A stretch of DNA of 12,115 nt from Temnopleurus reevesii (GCA_036244855.1 BQKZ01009424.1:3706-15820), one strand, 5' to 3'. Numbered from the stretch's first letter, positions 1 to 7,731 are shown. A program made the numbers and translations. The notes: generated by a model from the sequence alone, not told the origin.

Positions 1-400
1 AAACAGTTCTATTCTGCACTAAAATATAGTCATTCTTTTTCACAAGCTTATTTACAAAGGCTTCAGAAGGAGCTATATACCTTGCATGAACATAACCATG
101 CAAGAACACATTGCACATTGTATCAATATTAAAAGTAAAATCATGAAGTAACAATTCATTAGAGCTAGGTAAGATATAAATATGGACGGCATACTTGTAA
201 TAGAAGGCTACTATTAAAACGAGTGACTCAATGAGAAAAGAGACAACATTACAGTGTATATATAATTACTTCACATGCAAATGAGATGAGCAAACAAGAA
301 TAATTTTATATGAAAAATTGATGTCATCAATAAATTATGATAATGATAGCTAAAGATAATATTAATTCCTTGTAAAAGACAATCAGTGTGATAATCTTGA
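1..400. other. AT-rich non-coding stretch, nothing recognised
   Basis: No open frame of useful length, no recognisable protein motif, no repeat pair and no RNA structure were seen. It ends at the TA that flanks the MITE beginning at 403. Confidence 0.5.
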
Positions 401-563
401 TACAGTGAAACCTCTTTATTACGAGATCATTGGGACCATGACAATTACCTTGTTATATCAGGGTAAAACTCAAAGAACTATAAAGAGCTGGGACCGATAA
501 AATTACCTTCTTAAAACAGGTATCTTGGTATATCCGACCTCTTTATAACGAGGTTCCACTGTA
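401..563. mobile_element. 159-bp MITE, pogo/Tc1-mariner type
   Basis: The element (403-561) is flanked on both sides by TA (401-402 and 562-563). Its left end reads CAGTGAAACCTCTTTATTAC. The reverse complement of its right end reads CAGTGGAACCTCGTTATAAA, giving about 19 matches in the first 23 bases. TA target duplication and CAGTG ends are typical of pogo/Tc1-mariner elements. It is far too short to encode a transposase, so it is non-autonomous. The superfamily assignment rests on the ends and target site only. Confidence 0.75.
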
Positions 564-1070
564 TTGTAAACAAACAGAATATGAATGTACCAAATGAATC
601 AAATTGTTTAATAAATTACAATATCATTAAAATCTTTACCAGGAAAAGTACATTATAATTGCCAAGAACATGTTGAAGTGAAAGGAAAACTTTAAAAAAT
701 AATGAATAAATAATGCATATATAAAATACAAACTTGGCTATAAAGGCCATGAAGATAGAAATTACATTTATTACTGTCTGTGAGTATCCAATGTTTTTTA
801 GAACATATCTTACCCGTGACTCAAACAAAGTGGCACAGTACTCAATGCAAAACTAACTTTCCAAAGAGCAGAAACAGATAAAAAATGCTCCTAAAAAAAT
901 TGGGGTAATAATTATGGTTATTTCAAATCGCTCATTTTTAGACAGTGACATATCAATGGAAGAAATTTTGATGGCTCAACTGTAAATGTACATTAAAAAA
1001 AGTTTCCCAAATTTTCCAAACTGATGCTATATATTTGTTACGTTTGTTTTTATCTATTGTATACACACTA
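564..1070. other. AT-rich stretch with one doubtful microexon
   Basis: The minus-strand open frame at 616-828 is short and T-rich and I do not treat it as a gene. The only splice-like arrangement is on the minus strand: a pyrimidine-rich tract and AG before 852, 39 open bases, then GTAAGA after 814. It would encode FCIEYCATLFESR. I recognise no family, and with no partner exon this is only a possibility. Confidence 0.3.
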
Positions 1071-1261
1071 TTTTTGCACAGCCTATGATGTGACCCCCAT
1101 CCGAACCTCTTTAGGTCAAATATTCGTTAAAGTTGATGTAGTTTTTTTAAACAAATCATATCAAGCTGTTTTTGCACAGCCTATGATTCGATCCCCATCC
1201 GAACCTCTTTAGGTCAAATAGTCGTTAAAGGTGATGTAGTTAACGAATCATACCAAGCCTG
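1071..1261. repeat. 98-bp tandem repeat, two units
   Basis: Unit 1 (1071-1168) and unit 2 (1169-1261) both begin TTTTTGCACAGCCTATGAT. They share the block around CCCATCCGAACCTCTTTAGG and end in a CAAGC(C)TG motif. They differ by scattered substitutions and a T-run/deletion near the end of the unit. The 62-codon open frame at 1024-1212 crosses both units and has no coding character. Confidence 0.85.
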
Positions 1262-1444
1262 TAATATCAACCTGTCATTAGTCAATCAGATTTTCATGAC
1301 CCAATAGATTCAACAAAGGTAATTCACCGGTTTATATTTTCATAAGTTATGTATACATTGTGTATCCTAAAAACAATTATGAAAGGCAAATTTCTTTCCC
1401 AATGCTGGCTCAATCTCCTTTTACAAAAAATTTCACAGTACTGA

Positions 1445-2038
1445 ATGAGTATTACGCAAAACTATAAACATTTCACATTTATTGGTTCCTTAATGTTCAG
1501 TACAGAGATAAATCAATGCCAAGCGTTTTCTCTATTTCAAGAATATACTTCATGCAAAAAATATATAACAGATATTTCAGATCAGAATGAAGATAAACAA
1601 GAAAAGAGCAGGATTCTACATCATGAGAACATCTATCTTACCTACCAAACTCAATTGGTCCATCTTAAAAATAAAGTGAAATTTGAAAACTTCTCCAATG
1701 TATATTTTCAAAAAGTAATAAGGAAAAGAATTAAGAAAACATTGTCACTATCACATGCTTGGCAAACATTTTCACATTCACACTTTATATTTGCAGCTAA
1801 GAATTTCAAAATTAATCACATCTCACATTTGAAGCAAGAATCAAAAACAAAATTTCTTGCAACATATAAAAAAAATCTTGTAAGTAAAGCTACAAAACAT
1901 GAAGTACAAATGAAAACAAAAGGAGATTTCAAAGAGAATTTCAATCATTTGAAAATTAACTGCAAAAAAACTGCAAGTTATGTGCAGACTCCACTATTTA
2001 ATGCTGTAAAAGAAATGCACATGGAACAACCATTTTGA
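1445..2038 (+). CDS. Unrecognised 197-codon open frame, possible exon or small gene
   Basis: I do not recognise the product, and no signal peptide, membrane segment or known domain motif is visible. The protein is rich in Lys, His, Ser and Phe, basic in its second half, with a more acidic patch near residues 44-53. At roughly 7% stop codons per triplet in this A-rich strand, 197 open codons are unlikely by chance (well below one expected in this window). The ATG at 1445 follows an in-frame TGA at 1442-1444 and has a poor start context. An AG acceptor-like site (TTTCACAG, ending 1438) lies just upstream and a consensus donor GTAAGT occurs at 1880-1885, so the real unit could be an exon rather than a whole gene. 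Codons from 1625 on are repeated in the second copy near 3030, where the last codons are lost to a stop. Transcript evidence is needed to decide. Confidence 0.3.
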   Translation: MSITQNYKHFTFIGSLMFSTEINQCQAFSLFQEYTSCKKYITDISDQNEDKQEKSRILHHENIYLTYQTQLVHLKNKVKFENFSNVYFQKVIRKRIKKTLSLSHAWQTFSHSHFIFAAKNFKINHISHLKQESKTKFLATYKKNLVSKATKHEVQMKTKGDFKENFNHLKINCKKTASYVQTPLFNAVKEMHMEQPF

Positions 2039-2170
2039 TCAATGGCAACTGTAGATGAATTGCAACTTAAAAGTGATCACAATTTTGTTTGCAGCATTCC
2101 CAATAATAGATTACTCCATTCAAACAACGTTATACAATTCAGAGGGACATTACTCATGCACACACAATGA

Positions 2171-2198
2171 CCCCCCCCCCCCCCCCCCCCCCCCCCCC
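2171..2198. repeat. Poly-C run, 28 bases
   Basis: There are 28 consecutive C, followed by AGAGGTGCC. The matching run in copy 2 (3570-3585) is 16 C followed by GGGTGCC. Small open frames over the run that give polyproline are artefacts of the homopolymer. The length may be unreliable. Confidence 0.95.
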
Positions 2199-2662
2199 AG
2201 AGGTGCCAAATTTTAGGTTAAAGGGGTTCAGAATTTTCCTTTTCTTAATTTGTTTGTCCACTCTTCGGGGGAGGAGGAGGGGCGTCTGTTACTTAACTGG
2301 TATATGTCAAGCAATTGCACAATGCAACAAGCCAACAAATATCTACACGCCTGTCTAAAACGTGTAACGAAGGCAAAAGGGTTCATCACTTATCTGGGAT
2401 ACAAAATCAAATATGTCAAACAATTACACTAAACATACAGAGACCATTGTTGTATTATTGAAATTGTCTGCACACTTACAAGAAATTGGAAGAGATTCCA
2501 CTTTCCTGCAAGCTCCCCGGATACAAGTAGTTTAAATAGCCCAAGATGAATGTCTAATGACATAATGACAGACAGAAATAATACAATGTATTGGGAATTC
2601 CTACATGGAAATCTCTTTTATGCGTAGATAGAATGAGGTTCATCTGGAAATGACTGCATGAC
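2199..2662. other. Duplicated non-coding stretch
   Basis: It aligns with 3586-4049 of the second copy, with scattered substitutions and indels. Open frames at 2167-2358 and 2250-2432, and the antisense 3521-3802 in the other copy, are not conserved in reading frame. I see no gene. Confidence 0.5.
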
Positions 2663-2830
2663 TAGGGGGGTGTTGTTCAAAATCAACTGCAACTTTGCAA
2701 ATTGTAACGCTTATTTTCATTTGCGAATGGTATGCGCATTTAACAAGATACGCATGAAAAAATGATTTCGATCGGCTTGTTCTGATCAACTGCAACTTGC
2801 GATCAATTGCATTTTGAACAACACTCCCTA
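2663..2830. mobile_element. 164-bp MITE with TA target duplication
   Basis: The element (2665-2828) is flanked by TA (2663-2664 and 2829-2830). The left end reads GGGGGGTGTTGTTCAAAAT. The right end, reverse complemented, reads GGGAGTGTTGTTCAAAAT, one small indel/substitution away. Inner sequence (CAACTGCAACTTTGC and GCAACTTGC) also pairs partly. It is absent from the matching place in copy 2, where GACTAGGAAGTA marks the unoccupied TA. TA duplication fits a Tc1/mariner-related non-autonomous element. It has no coding capacity. Confidence 0.8.
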
Positions 2831-3026
2831 TGAAGTATTATCAGAAGCCTGCTATTGACTGAAAGTTATGATTGCTGGCCAAACAAATCATTTCAATTTG
2901 CAATTTTAGAAAAATAAGTGCGGTCTATTAGCAAAAGTATGAGACAACATATGAAGATATGAAATGATTCTAAAAAATAATGCATCTAGATGCCACATTG
3001 CAGGAGGAAAGGCATAAAAATACTCG

Positions 3027-3027
3027 N
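3027..3027. other. Assembly gap marker (single N)
   Basis: A single N separates the last base of copy 1 from the first base of copy 2. A lone N at a repeat boundary is most simply a scaffold join of unknown length. Confidence 0.8.
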
Positions 3028-3029
3028 AT

Positions 3030-3419
3030 GAGAACATCTATCTTACCTACCAAACTCAATTGGTCCATCTTAAAAATAAAGTGAAATTTGAAAACTTCTC
3101 CAATGTATATTTTCAAAAAGTAATAAGGAAAAGAATTAAGAAAACATTGTCACTATCACATGCTTGGCAAACATTTTCACATTCACACTTTATATTTGCA
3201 GCTAAGAATTTCAAAATTAATCACATCTCACATTTGAAGCAAGAATCAAAAACAAAATTTCTTGCAACATATAAAAAAAATCTTGTAAGTAAAGCTACAA
3301 AACATGAAGTACAAATGAAAACAAAAGGAGATTTCAAAGAGAATTTCAATCATTTGAAAATTAACTGCAAAAAAACTGCAAGTTATGTGCAGACTCCACT
3401 ATTTAATGCTGTAAAATAA
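3030..3419 (+). pseudogene. Truncated copy of the unrecognised open frame
   Basis: The frame is the same as the one ending at 2038, entered at its codon for Glu within HHENIYL because the contig starts at the N. It is base-for-base identical to the other copy until codon AAA. The next codon, GAA in copy 1, is TAA here, so the protein ends about seven residues earlier. The 5' third is missing because of the contig edge, not necessarily because of a biological break. If the frame is real this is an allele or paralogue with an earlier stop. If it is not, this is simply duplicated DNA. Confidence 0.35.
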
Positions 3420-3569
3420 ATGCAAATGGAACAACAATTTTGATTGGCAACTGTAGATGAATTGCAACTTAAAAGTGATCACAATTTTCTTGCAACATTC
3501 CCAATAATAGATTTCTCCATTCAAACAATGTTATACAATTCAGAGACATTAATCATGCACAGACAATGA

Positions 3570-3585
3570 CCCCCCCCCCCCCCCC
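3570..3585. repeat. Poly-C run, 16 bases
   Basis: This is the counterpart of the 28-C run in copy 1. The minus-strand open frame at 3521-3802 reads this run as polyglycine and is a shadow. Confidence 0.95.
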
Positions 3586-4053
3586 GGGTGCCAAATTTTA
3601 GATTAAAGGGGGTACAGAATTTTTCCTCTTCTTCATTTGTTTGTCCACTCTTTGGGGAGCAGGAGGGGTGTCTGTTACTTAACTGGTATATGTCAAGCAA
3701 TTGCACAATGCAACAAGCCAACAAATAGCTACAAGCCTGTCTAAAACGTGTAAGGCAAAAAAGTAAATCACTTATTCTGGGATACAAAATCAAATATGTC
3801 AAGTAATTACATAAAACATACAGAGACCATTGTTGTGCTATTGAGATTGCCTGTACATTTACATGACATTGGAAGAGATTCCACTCCTTTCCAGCAAGCT
3901 CCTCGAATACAAGTAGTCTAAAGAACCCAAGATGAATGTCTAAAGAAATAATGACAGACTGAAATAATACAATGTATTGGGAAATCCTACATGGAAATCT
4001 TCTTTTATGCGTAGATAGAATGAGGTTGATCTGGAAATGACTGCGTGACTAGG

Positions 4054-4444
4054 AAGTAGGGAGGCCCCCTATTACTTGTCTGAATTAGTATTGTTTAAGT
4101 CGAACAAATATTCCCACAATTTACGAAGTAGACAGGACAAACTTATTCTTAAACTACCACACCTTGAAACAAAAGTGACACTTGGTGACTGCGCCTTCAG
4201 CTGTGCTGCTCCAAAACTTTGGAACAAATTGCCAATAGAAATAAGATCATCTCCATCTGTAGTTGTTTTTAAAAACTTGTTGAAAACTCATTTATTTCTT
4301 GAAACTTTTCAATAATATCTTGTACCTTTATGCATTATTTGTGTAATATTATCCACAGACCCTAACATCACAGTGAAGTAGAGTATATCTATATAGTGAC
4401 TGTGCTATATTTATCTAATTATTTATCATTATTATTACTAAGTA
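4054..4444 (+). mobile_element. 5'-truncated CR1/L2-like non-LTR retrotransposon
   Basis: The insert (4059-4439) is bounded by the direct repeat AAGTA (4054-4058 and 4440-4444), consistent with a short target-site duplication. It holds only the last codons of the reverse transcriptase polyprotein and a roughly 125-bp 3' untranslated tail. The tail ends in an ATT/TTA-rich run, a typical CR1/L2-type 3' end. Strong 5' truncation is usual for elements copied by target-primed reverse transcription. The matching site in copy 1 (TATGAAGTATTATCAG, from 2829) has no such insert. Confidence 0.75.
4059..4315 (+). pseudogene. C-terminal fragment of non-LTR reverse transcriptase (ORF2)
   Basis: About 85 codons are open and end in TAA at 4313-4315. 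The residues match the C-terminal tail seen downstream of the reverse transcriptase domain in CR1/L2/jockey-like elements. These include an APYYLSEL segment, a YSHNLRSR segment, and then GDCAFSCAAPKLWNKLPIEI followed by FKNLLKTHLF. None of the catalytic palm, including the YxDD motif, is present, so it cannot be active. No frameshift or stop interrupts the fragment, which suggests a fairly recent insertion. Assignment to CR1/L2-like rather than another non-LTR clade is my inference from the tail sequence. Confidence 0.8.
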
Positions 4445-4632
4445 TTATCAGAAGCCTGCTAATGACTGAAAGTTATGAATGCTGGCCAAACAAATCATTT
4501 CAATTTGCAATTTCAGAAAAATAAGTGCAGTCTATTAGCCAACATATGAAACAACATATGAAAATATAAAATCATTCTAAAAAATAATGCATCTAGATGC
4601 CACATTGCAGGAGGAAAGGCATAAAAATACTC

Positions 4633-5028
4633 ATCAATCATTACTGCAACAGGATATTCAGGAAAAGTTTCATGCCGAGGTGACTCAGTATTCATTAAAT
4701 CCATGATCCATGAAATGAGAATTAGAGAAATTATCTCCATTTTACTTGTGATCTGTAGTCAAGTAATCTAAAAAAATTCATACTGCCTGAAATGTTGTGA
4801 GGTATATCTTTCAAATAATTACATGCCTCATAGGGCTGCATCTTAAAAAAAGATTAATGTGATAGCATTATAGCATTCAAGTTCTTGCCTCTTAATTTGA
4901 TAACATAATTGTCTTTATATCAAGAACATGGATCTAGAAAAGGCCTGTATTTGTCTGATGCAAATCTGAATCCTTGTAGGTACATCTTTTTTTTCAAAAC
5001 TAGGAGCAAAGATTGTGATCATTCTCCA
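4633..5028. other. Unique non-coding stretch
   Basis: I see no gene. The minus-strand 75-codon frame at 4513-4740 runs into the duplicated segment and is AT-driven. The last 41 bases (4987-5027) match 5568-5608 with two mismatches and are the left half of a site interrupted by the TTAA-flanked insert. Confidence 0.45.
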
Positions 5029-5160
5029 TTAAGGGGGCACTATACACAAGACACATCCAAAGCACATACTTCCAGATAAAATACAATCACACCACTATGA
5101 GACAACCAATACTATTGAGTCATGTATCAAAATGAAGCATATGATGTACGGAATTCAATT

Positions 5161-5178
5161 ATGACATTTTAATGTCAT
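5161..5178. repeat. 18-bp perfect palindrome
   Basis: ATGACATTTTAATGTCAT reads the same on both strands. It lies 13 bases before the X-box-like site and could be part of the same regulatory cluster or chance in AT-rich DNA. Confidence 0.5.
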
Positions 5179-5191
5179 ACAACGTTACCTG

Positions 5192-5205
5192 GTTACCATG
5201 GCAAC
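5192..5205. promoter_or_regulatory. RFX X-box-like site
   Basis: GTTACCATGGCAAC is one base from the fully symmetric RFX-type X-box GTTGCCATGGCAAC and fits the consensus GTNRCC-N(0-3)-RGYAAC. RFX factors control ciliary genes in animals. An inverted CCAAT box (ATTGG, 5222-5226) follows 16 bases later. That pairing is typical of RFX/NF-Y promoters. No transcription start or first exon can be assigned because the contig ends at 5246. Confidence 0.5.
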
Positions 5206-5221
5206 CACATGCTCACAGGCT

Positions 5222-5226
5222 ATTGG
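5222..5226 (-). promoter_or_regulatory. Inverted CCAAT box
   Basis: ATTGG within GCTATTGGATG is a core NF-Y site on the minus strand. It is short and counts only because it lies next to the X-box-like site. Confidence 0.3.
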
Positions 5227-5245
5227 ATGACAGATATTTGCTTAT

Positions 5246-5246
5246 N
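5246..5246. other. Assembly gap marker (single N)
   Basis: It separates the X-box region from the SINE-like repeat. Sequence on the two sides is unrelated as far as I can see. Confidence 0.8.
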
Positions 5247-5410
5247 ATGGGTACCTGGCAGGAATAATTATTCTTTGAAATGCCAAGTGCGCCGTGAATG
5301 GCTGCCGGGCTAAAGCCAGGGTAATAATAATGTAAAGTGCCTTGAGCACTCAGCAGAGTGGATACGTGCGCTATATAAATTGCATCTATTATTATTATTA
5401 TTATTATTAT
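5247..5410 (+). mobile_element. SINE/CR1-tail type repeat, 5' end cut by gap
   Basis: The stretch holds GGCTGCCGGGCTAAAGCCAG, then GTAAAGTGCCTTGAGCACTC, then GATACGTGCGCTATATAAA and a run of about seven to eight ATT units. This order (KGCCTTGAGC, GCGCTATATAAA, ATT microsatellite) is the 3' end of abundant sea-urchin and other marine invertebrate SINE/CR1-like repeats. Those repeats share the tail with a partner LINE for retrotransposition. I see no tRNA-derived promoter, and the left end coincides with the N. Confidence 0.65.
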
Positions 5411-5522
5411 CTGATGCCAAATCTTAAGGCAACTGCATACTACACGACTTTTATTTGTACGACCTTAAGACCAATTTTGAAAATAAAGAAACAAGCTATA
5501 TTACGTTGTCCAACGGCAAAGG

Positions 5523-5557
5523 TACTTGATACTTGAAACTTTATTAAGTATCAAGTA
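5523..5557. repeat. Hairpin with 12-bp perfect arms
   Basis: TACTTGATACTT (5523-5534) pairs with AAGTATCAAGTA (5546-5557) across an 11-base loop. An 8-base direct repeat TATCTGAT (5408-5415 and 5556-5563) brackets the region from the end of the SINE-like repeat to this hairpin. It may record an insertion. Confidence 0.5.
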
Positions 5558-6194
5558 TCTGATTACTTTTTTTTTCAAGACCAGGAGCAAAGATTGTGAT
5601 CATTCTCCGTCATATCATTGGTCTGGCATGCACTTTGGAATGTGCGGTTGCACAAAGCCAATTGCATAGAAGTAGATGTCAGTCAAATCAGATGCACCCA
5701 CATGCACAGTGCAAGATATTGCTTAGCACTGCAGCTTTGGCCACTGGCTCTGGTGCAGCAAACTAACATGTGAAGCAGTTTGCCAGAAGTTCTCAGAAGA
5801 TTTGTTGTCACTATTCAAATATTAATGCTTTGAAAAAATGACATATTTGGCAGTGCCCTCCCCCCATGGCAGGACAGAATTTCAAGATCTTTTCCATTTG
5901 GTTTAGACTTGACATCCAAAATCTTTGAAGTCTTGTCCCGACCAAGGCTATCTTCATTGGTCCAGAGCTCATCTCAACATGGCATAACACCAACTTCATA
6001 TAAAAACTGTTGATACCATCTAGTTCAATCTAGTCCCAGCAACATCCACCAGGTCTAGTCAAGAACACTAATATATTCCAAGCCCTAGTCAACAGACCAA
6101 CACACTTCTAGTCACAAGCATATACCTTTCAGACTTTTTCACCATTTCTATAATCTCTAGAACACATTGGTGCAAAACCGGAACGTGATGTATC

Positions 6195-6331
6195 TCAAAC
6201 AGACTCGTATTCTTTCTGCCATCTTAGGTACTTGTCTTTGAGTAGCTTTGCCGATGGTTTGGTGTGAGCCAGCGCTGCTTCTACATCTGCTGTGGTGATG
6301 GCATCAAGCTTCAGTTCTGGCATTGTGTCCT
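6195..6331 (-). CDS. KATNAL2: KATNAL2-like terminal exon, copy A
   Basis: This is the last coding exon of a katanin p60 ATPase-containing subunit A-like 2 protein. On the minus strand, an acceptor (TAATTGCAG) precedes 6331. The exon enters with the last two bases of a split codon, codes 44 residues and stops with TGA at 6195-6197. Key stretches are ITTADVEAALAHTKPSAK and WQKEYESV at the end. They correspond to the conserved KATNAL2 C-terminus (TTADF..VL.HTKPSAK..., W-[QR]-E-F-ESV), the helix closing the AAA/Vps4-type C-terminal region. KATNAL2 is an AAA ATPase of the microtubule-severing katanin family, linked in animals to cilia and spermatid shaping. Walker motifs and the other exons are not in view. 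The intron upstream is 6332-6963 at least, ending at a gap. Exon copy B encodes exactly the same residues. The family call is strong. Whether this is a separate gene, an alternative exon or an allele is open. Confidence 0.82.
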
Positions 6332-6963
6332 CTGCAATTATAAAATAAACATTGTCAAAATGTGTTTTTTGCTATCAAAAGTAGCGAATTCTGATCAAAT
6401 TATTATCAATTATCAATGTTAATCTGAATAAAAGATTTGTACATCAATAACAGCAAGACATATTATACATAAAGTTTGTGTAAAACCAGGGATCTCACAA
6501 CAAATTCTTAGGTAAACGGATTATTTGAGTGCATCCATACACTTGCTTCAGAATATTCTTGAACAAAAAAGCATGGTCACTACCTTTCCGCATCATTACA
6601 GGCTGAAGAAAGTATACAATTACATGTATGTCTTTACCTACCAGGAATCTATTGCATTGAATTTTCATCAGATGGTTTCAATTAGCATGATGTTATAAGG
6701 ATATAATCTATTACTTCACTAAAACTTCATCATCTGTATAAAAATCTGGTCCCATAGTCATTTGTACATTATATCACACAAACACATTAAATAGATTGTT
6801 GACTAGCAAGAAGATGTTCTTCAAATAGTGCTATAAAACACACAAAACTCATCAAGAATATCTGGAAGTGTTATTTTCAATGAAAATGCTTTTTAGATTC
6901 GAGTGACATGAATTATGTCTACTCATATTCATCAACAACTTAGTAGGCACTTAGTAATGAAAC
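6332..6963 (-). other. Intron upstream of exon copy A (partial)
   Basis: No coding segment is visible. It aligns at roughly 85-93% with 8022-9371. At 6641-6645 it has a single CCAGG, the unoccupied target of the foldback element that lies in copy B. Confidence 0.7.
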
Positions 6964-6964
6964 N
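6964..6964. other. Assembly gap marker (single N)
   Basis: Copy A similarity to 9371 stops exactly here. The next bases begin a segment ending in the right TTAA inverted repeat at 7118-7134. Confidence 0.8.
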
Positions 6965-7731
6965 AGTTTCCCGAATTTGAAAGGCAATAAACAAATCTGT
7001 TTTTTTCTGCAAAAATATAGAATATATGGGAATAAACTATATATGAAATTAAAGGGGAAGAGTTGCTCTTTCAAACTGTACCAAAAACAAAAAAATATAT
7101 ATTTTTGCCAAATTTGAGTATAGTGCCCCCTTAAATCATTGGTCTGGTATGCATTTTGGAATGTGCAGTTGCTTGCCGCCAATTGCATTATGGAGAGTGA
7201 CATAGGAAGTAGCTGTCAATCAAATCCAATGCAACCTCATGCACAGTGCAAGGTGTTGCTTGGCATTTTAGCTCTAGCCACTGGCTGTGGCACACCAAAT
7301 TGACATGCAAAGAAGTTTGCCAGAGGTGATAGGAGAATAAGCAGATTCATCACTATTCAAATACTCATGCTAATGGATATTGGCATGTTTAGCTGTGCCT
7401 CATCATGGAACAGTATGACCACTTTGGGGATCTCATGCATGATACTGGTGAAGTCTTGGATTGAGCTCCAGAGTCCAAGATGTCTTGGACCAATTCAACC
7501 TCGCTCAGTCCAGAGCACATCTCAACATGTCATAGATACTACTTCACAGCAATGCTGAAAATATCTCAAGCTAGTCACATAAAAACCCACCAGGCGTAGT
7601 CAATTACACTGACATGGTTAAAGAGATGAGTAAAGAGAATATACTTTGCATCACAATACATTCTTTTTAACCAAGTCAAGTTTTGATTTCCTTCTGACCA
7701 CACTGATGTTACACAGGGGCTGGATAGTATC

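Larger units (their letters stand above)
1623..3026. repeat. Copy 1 of a 1.4-1.6 kb duplicated segment
   Basis: This segment recurs at 3028-4632. Both start at ATGAGAACATCTATC and end at GGCATAAAAATACTC, and copy 1 stops at the N at 3027. The first 389 bp are identical (1623-2011 with 3028-3416). The rest is about 91-93% similar by eye, with small indels, a poly-C length difference and a different transposon insertion in each copy. The boundary falling on an N suggests overlapping contig ends from two haplotypes, but a true tandem duplication is possible. Confidence 0.9.
3028..4632. repeat. Copy 2 of the duplicated segment
   Basis: It starts at the base after the N and aligns with 1623-3025 throughout. 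It lacks the 164-bp MITE of copy 1 and instead contains a retrotransposon fragment at 4059-4439. Similarity ends at ...AAAAATACTC. Beyond that, 4633 onward is unique. Confidence 0.9.
5568..6963. repeat. Copy A of the KATNAL2-end duplication
   Basis: From 5614 it aligns with 7135 onward (3' flank, about 75-80%). From about 6160 it aligns with 7850-9371 (exon and intron, about 85-93%, with the 740-bp foldback element only in the other copy). Similarity runs right up to the N at 6964. The flank between 5640 and 6190 has no recognisable gene of its own. The minus-strand frame at 5811-5999 is a shadow. Confidence 0.85.
5029..7134. mobile_element. Ends of a TTAA-flanked inverted-repeat element, interior uncertain
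   Basis: TTAA at 5029-5032 is followed by GGGGGCACTATAC (5033-5045). The exact inverted copy GTATAGTGCCCCC (7118-7130) is followed by TTAA (7131-7134). Extending inward adds another three matches after one mismatch. TTAA duplication is characteristic of piggyBac-like elements. Removing everything between gives CTCCATTAAATCATTGG, which aligns without gaps to the uninterrupted CTCCGTCATATCATTGG at 5605-5621. The interior contains two Ns (5246, 6964), so only 5033-5245 and 6965-7130 can be assigned to the element with any safety. The piece between may be a misplaced allele. Confidence 0.45.

Noticed and set aside
2167..2432. Open frames across the poly-C run
   Set aside because: Polyproline comes from the homopolymer. 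The frames are not kept in the other copy.
3521..3802. 93-codon minus-strand frame in copy 2
   Set aside because: It contains polyglycine from the C run and is broken in copy 1.
1623..4632. CRISPR or other prokaryotic repeat system
   Set aside because: There are two long diverged copies, not short spaced repeats. Spliced exon structure and retrotransposon tails point to an animal genome.
4513..4740. 75-codon minus-strand frame beginning with a signal-like hydrophobic stretch
   Set aside because: It runs across the end of the duplicated segment, has no cysteine pattern or known motif, and is explained by AT-rich composition.
5342..5536. Plus-strand frame with a polytyrosine run
   Set aside because: It is the translation of the ATT microsatellite tail of the SINE-like repeat.
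6940..7203. 87-codon minus-strand frame over the third gap
   Set aside because: It reads through the N and across the TTAA inverted-repeat end, so it is not a continuous biological sequence.
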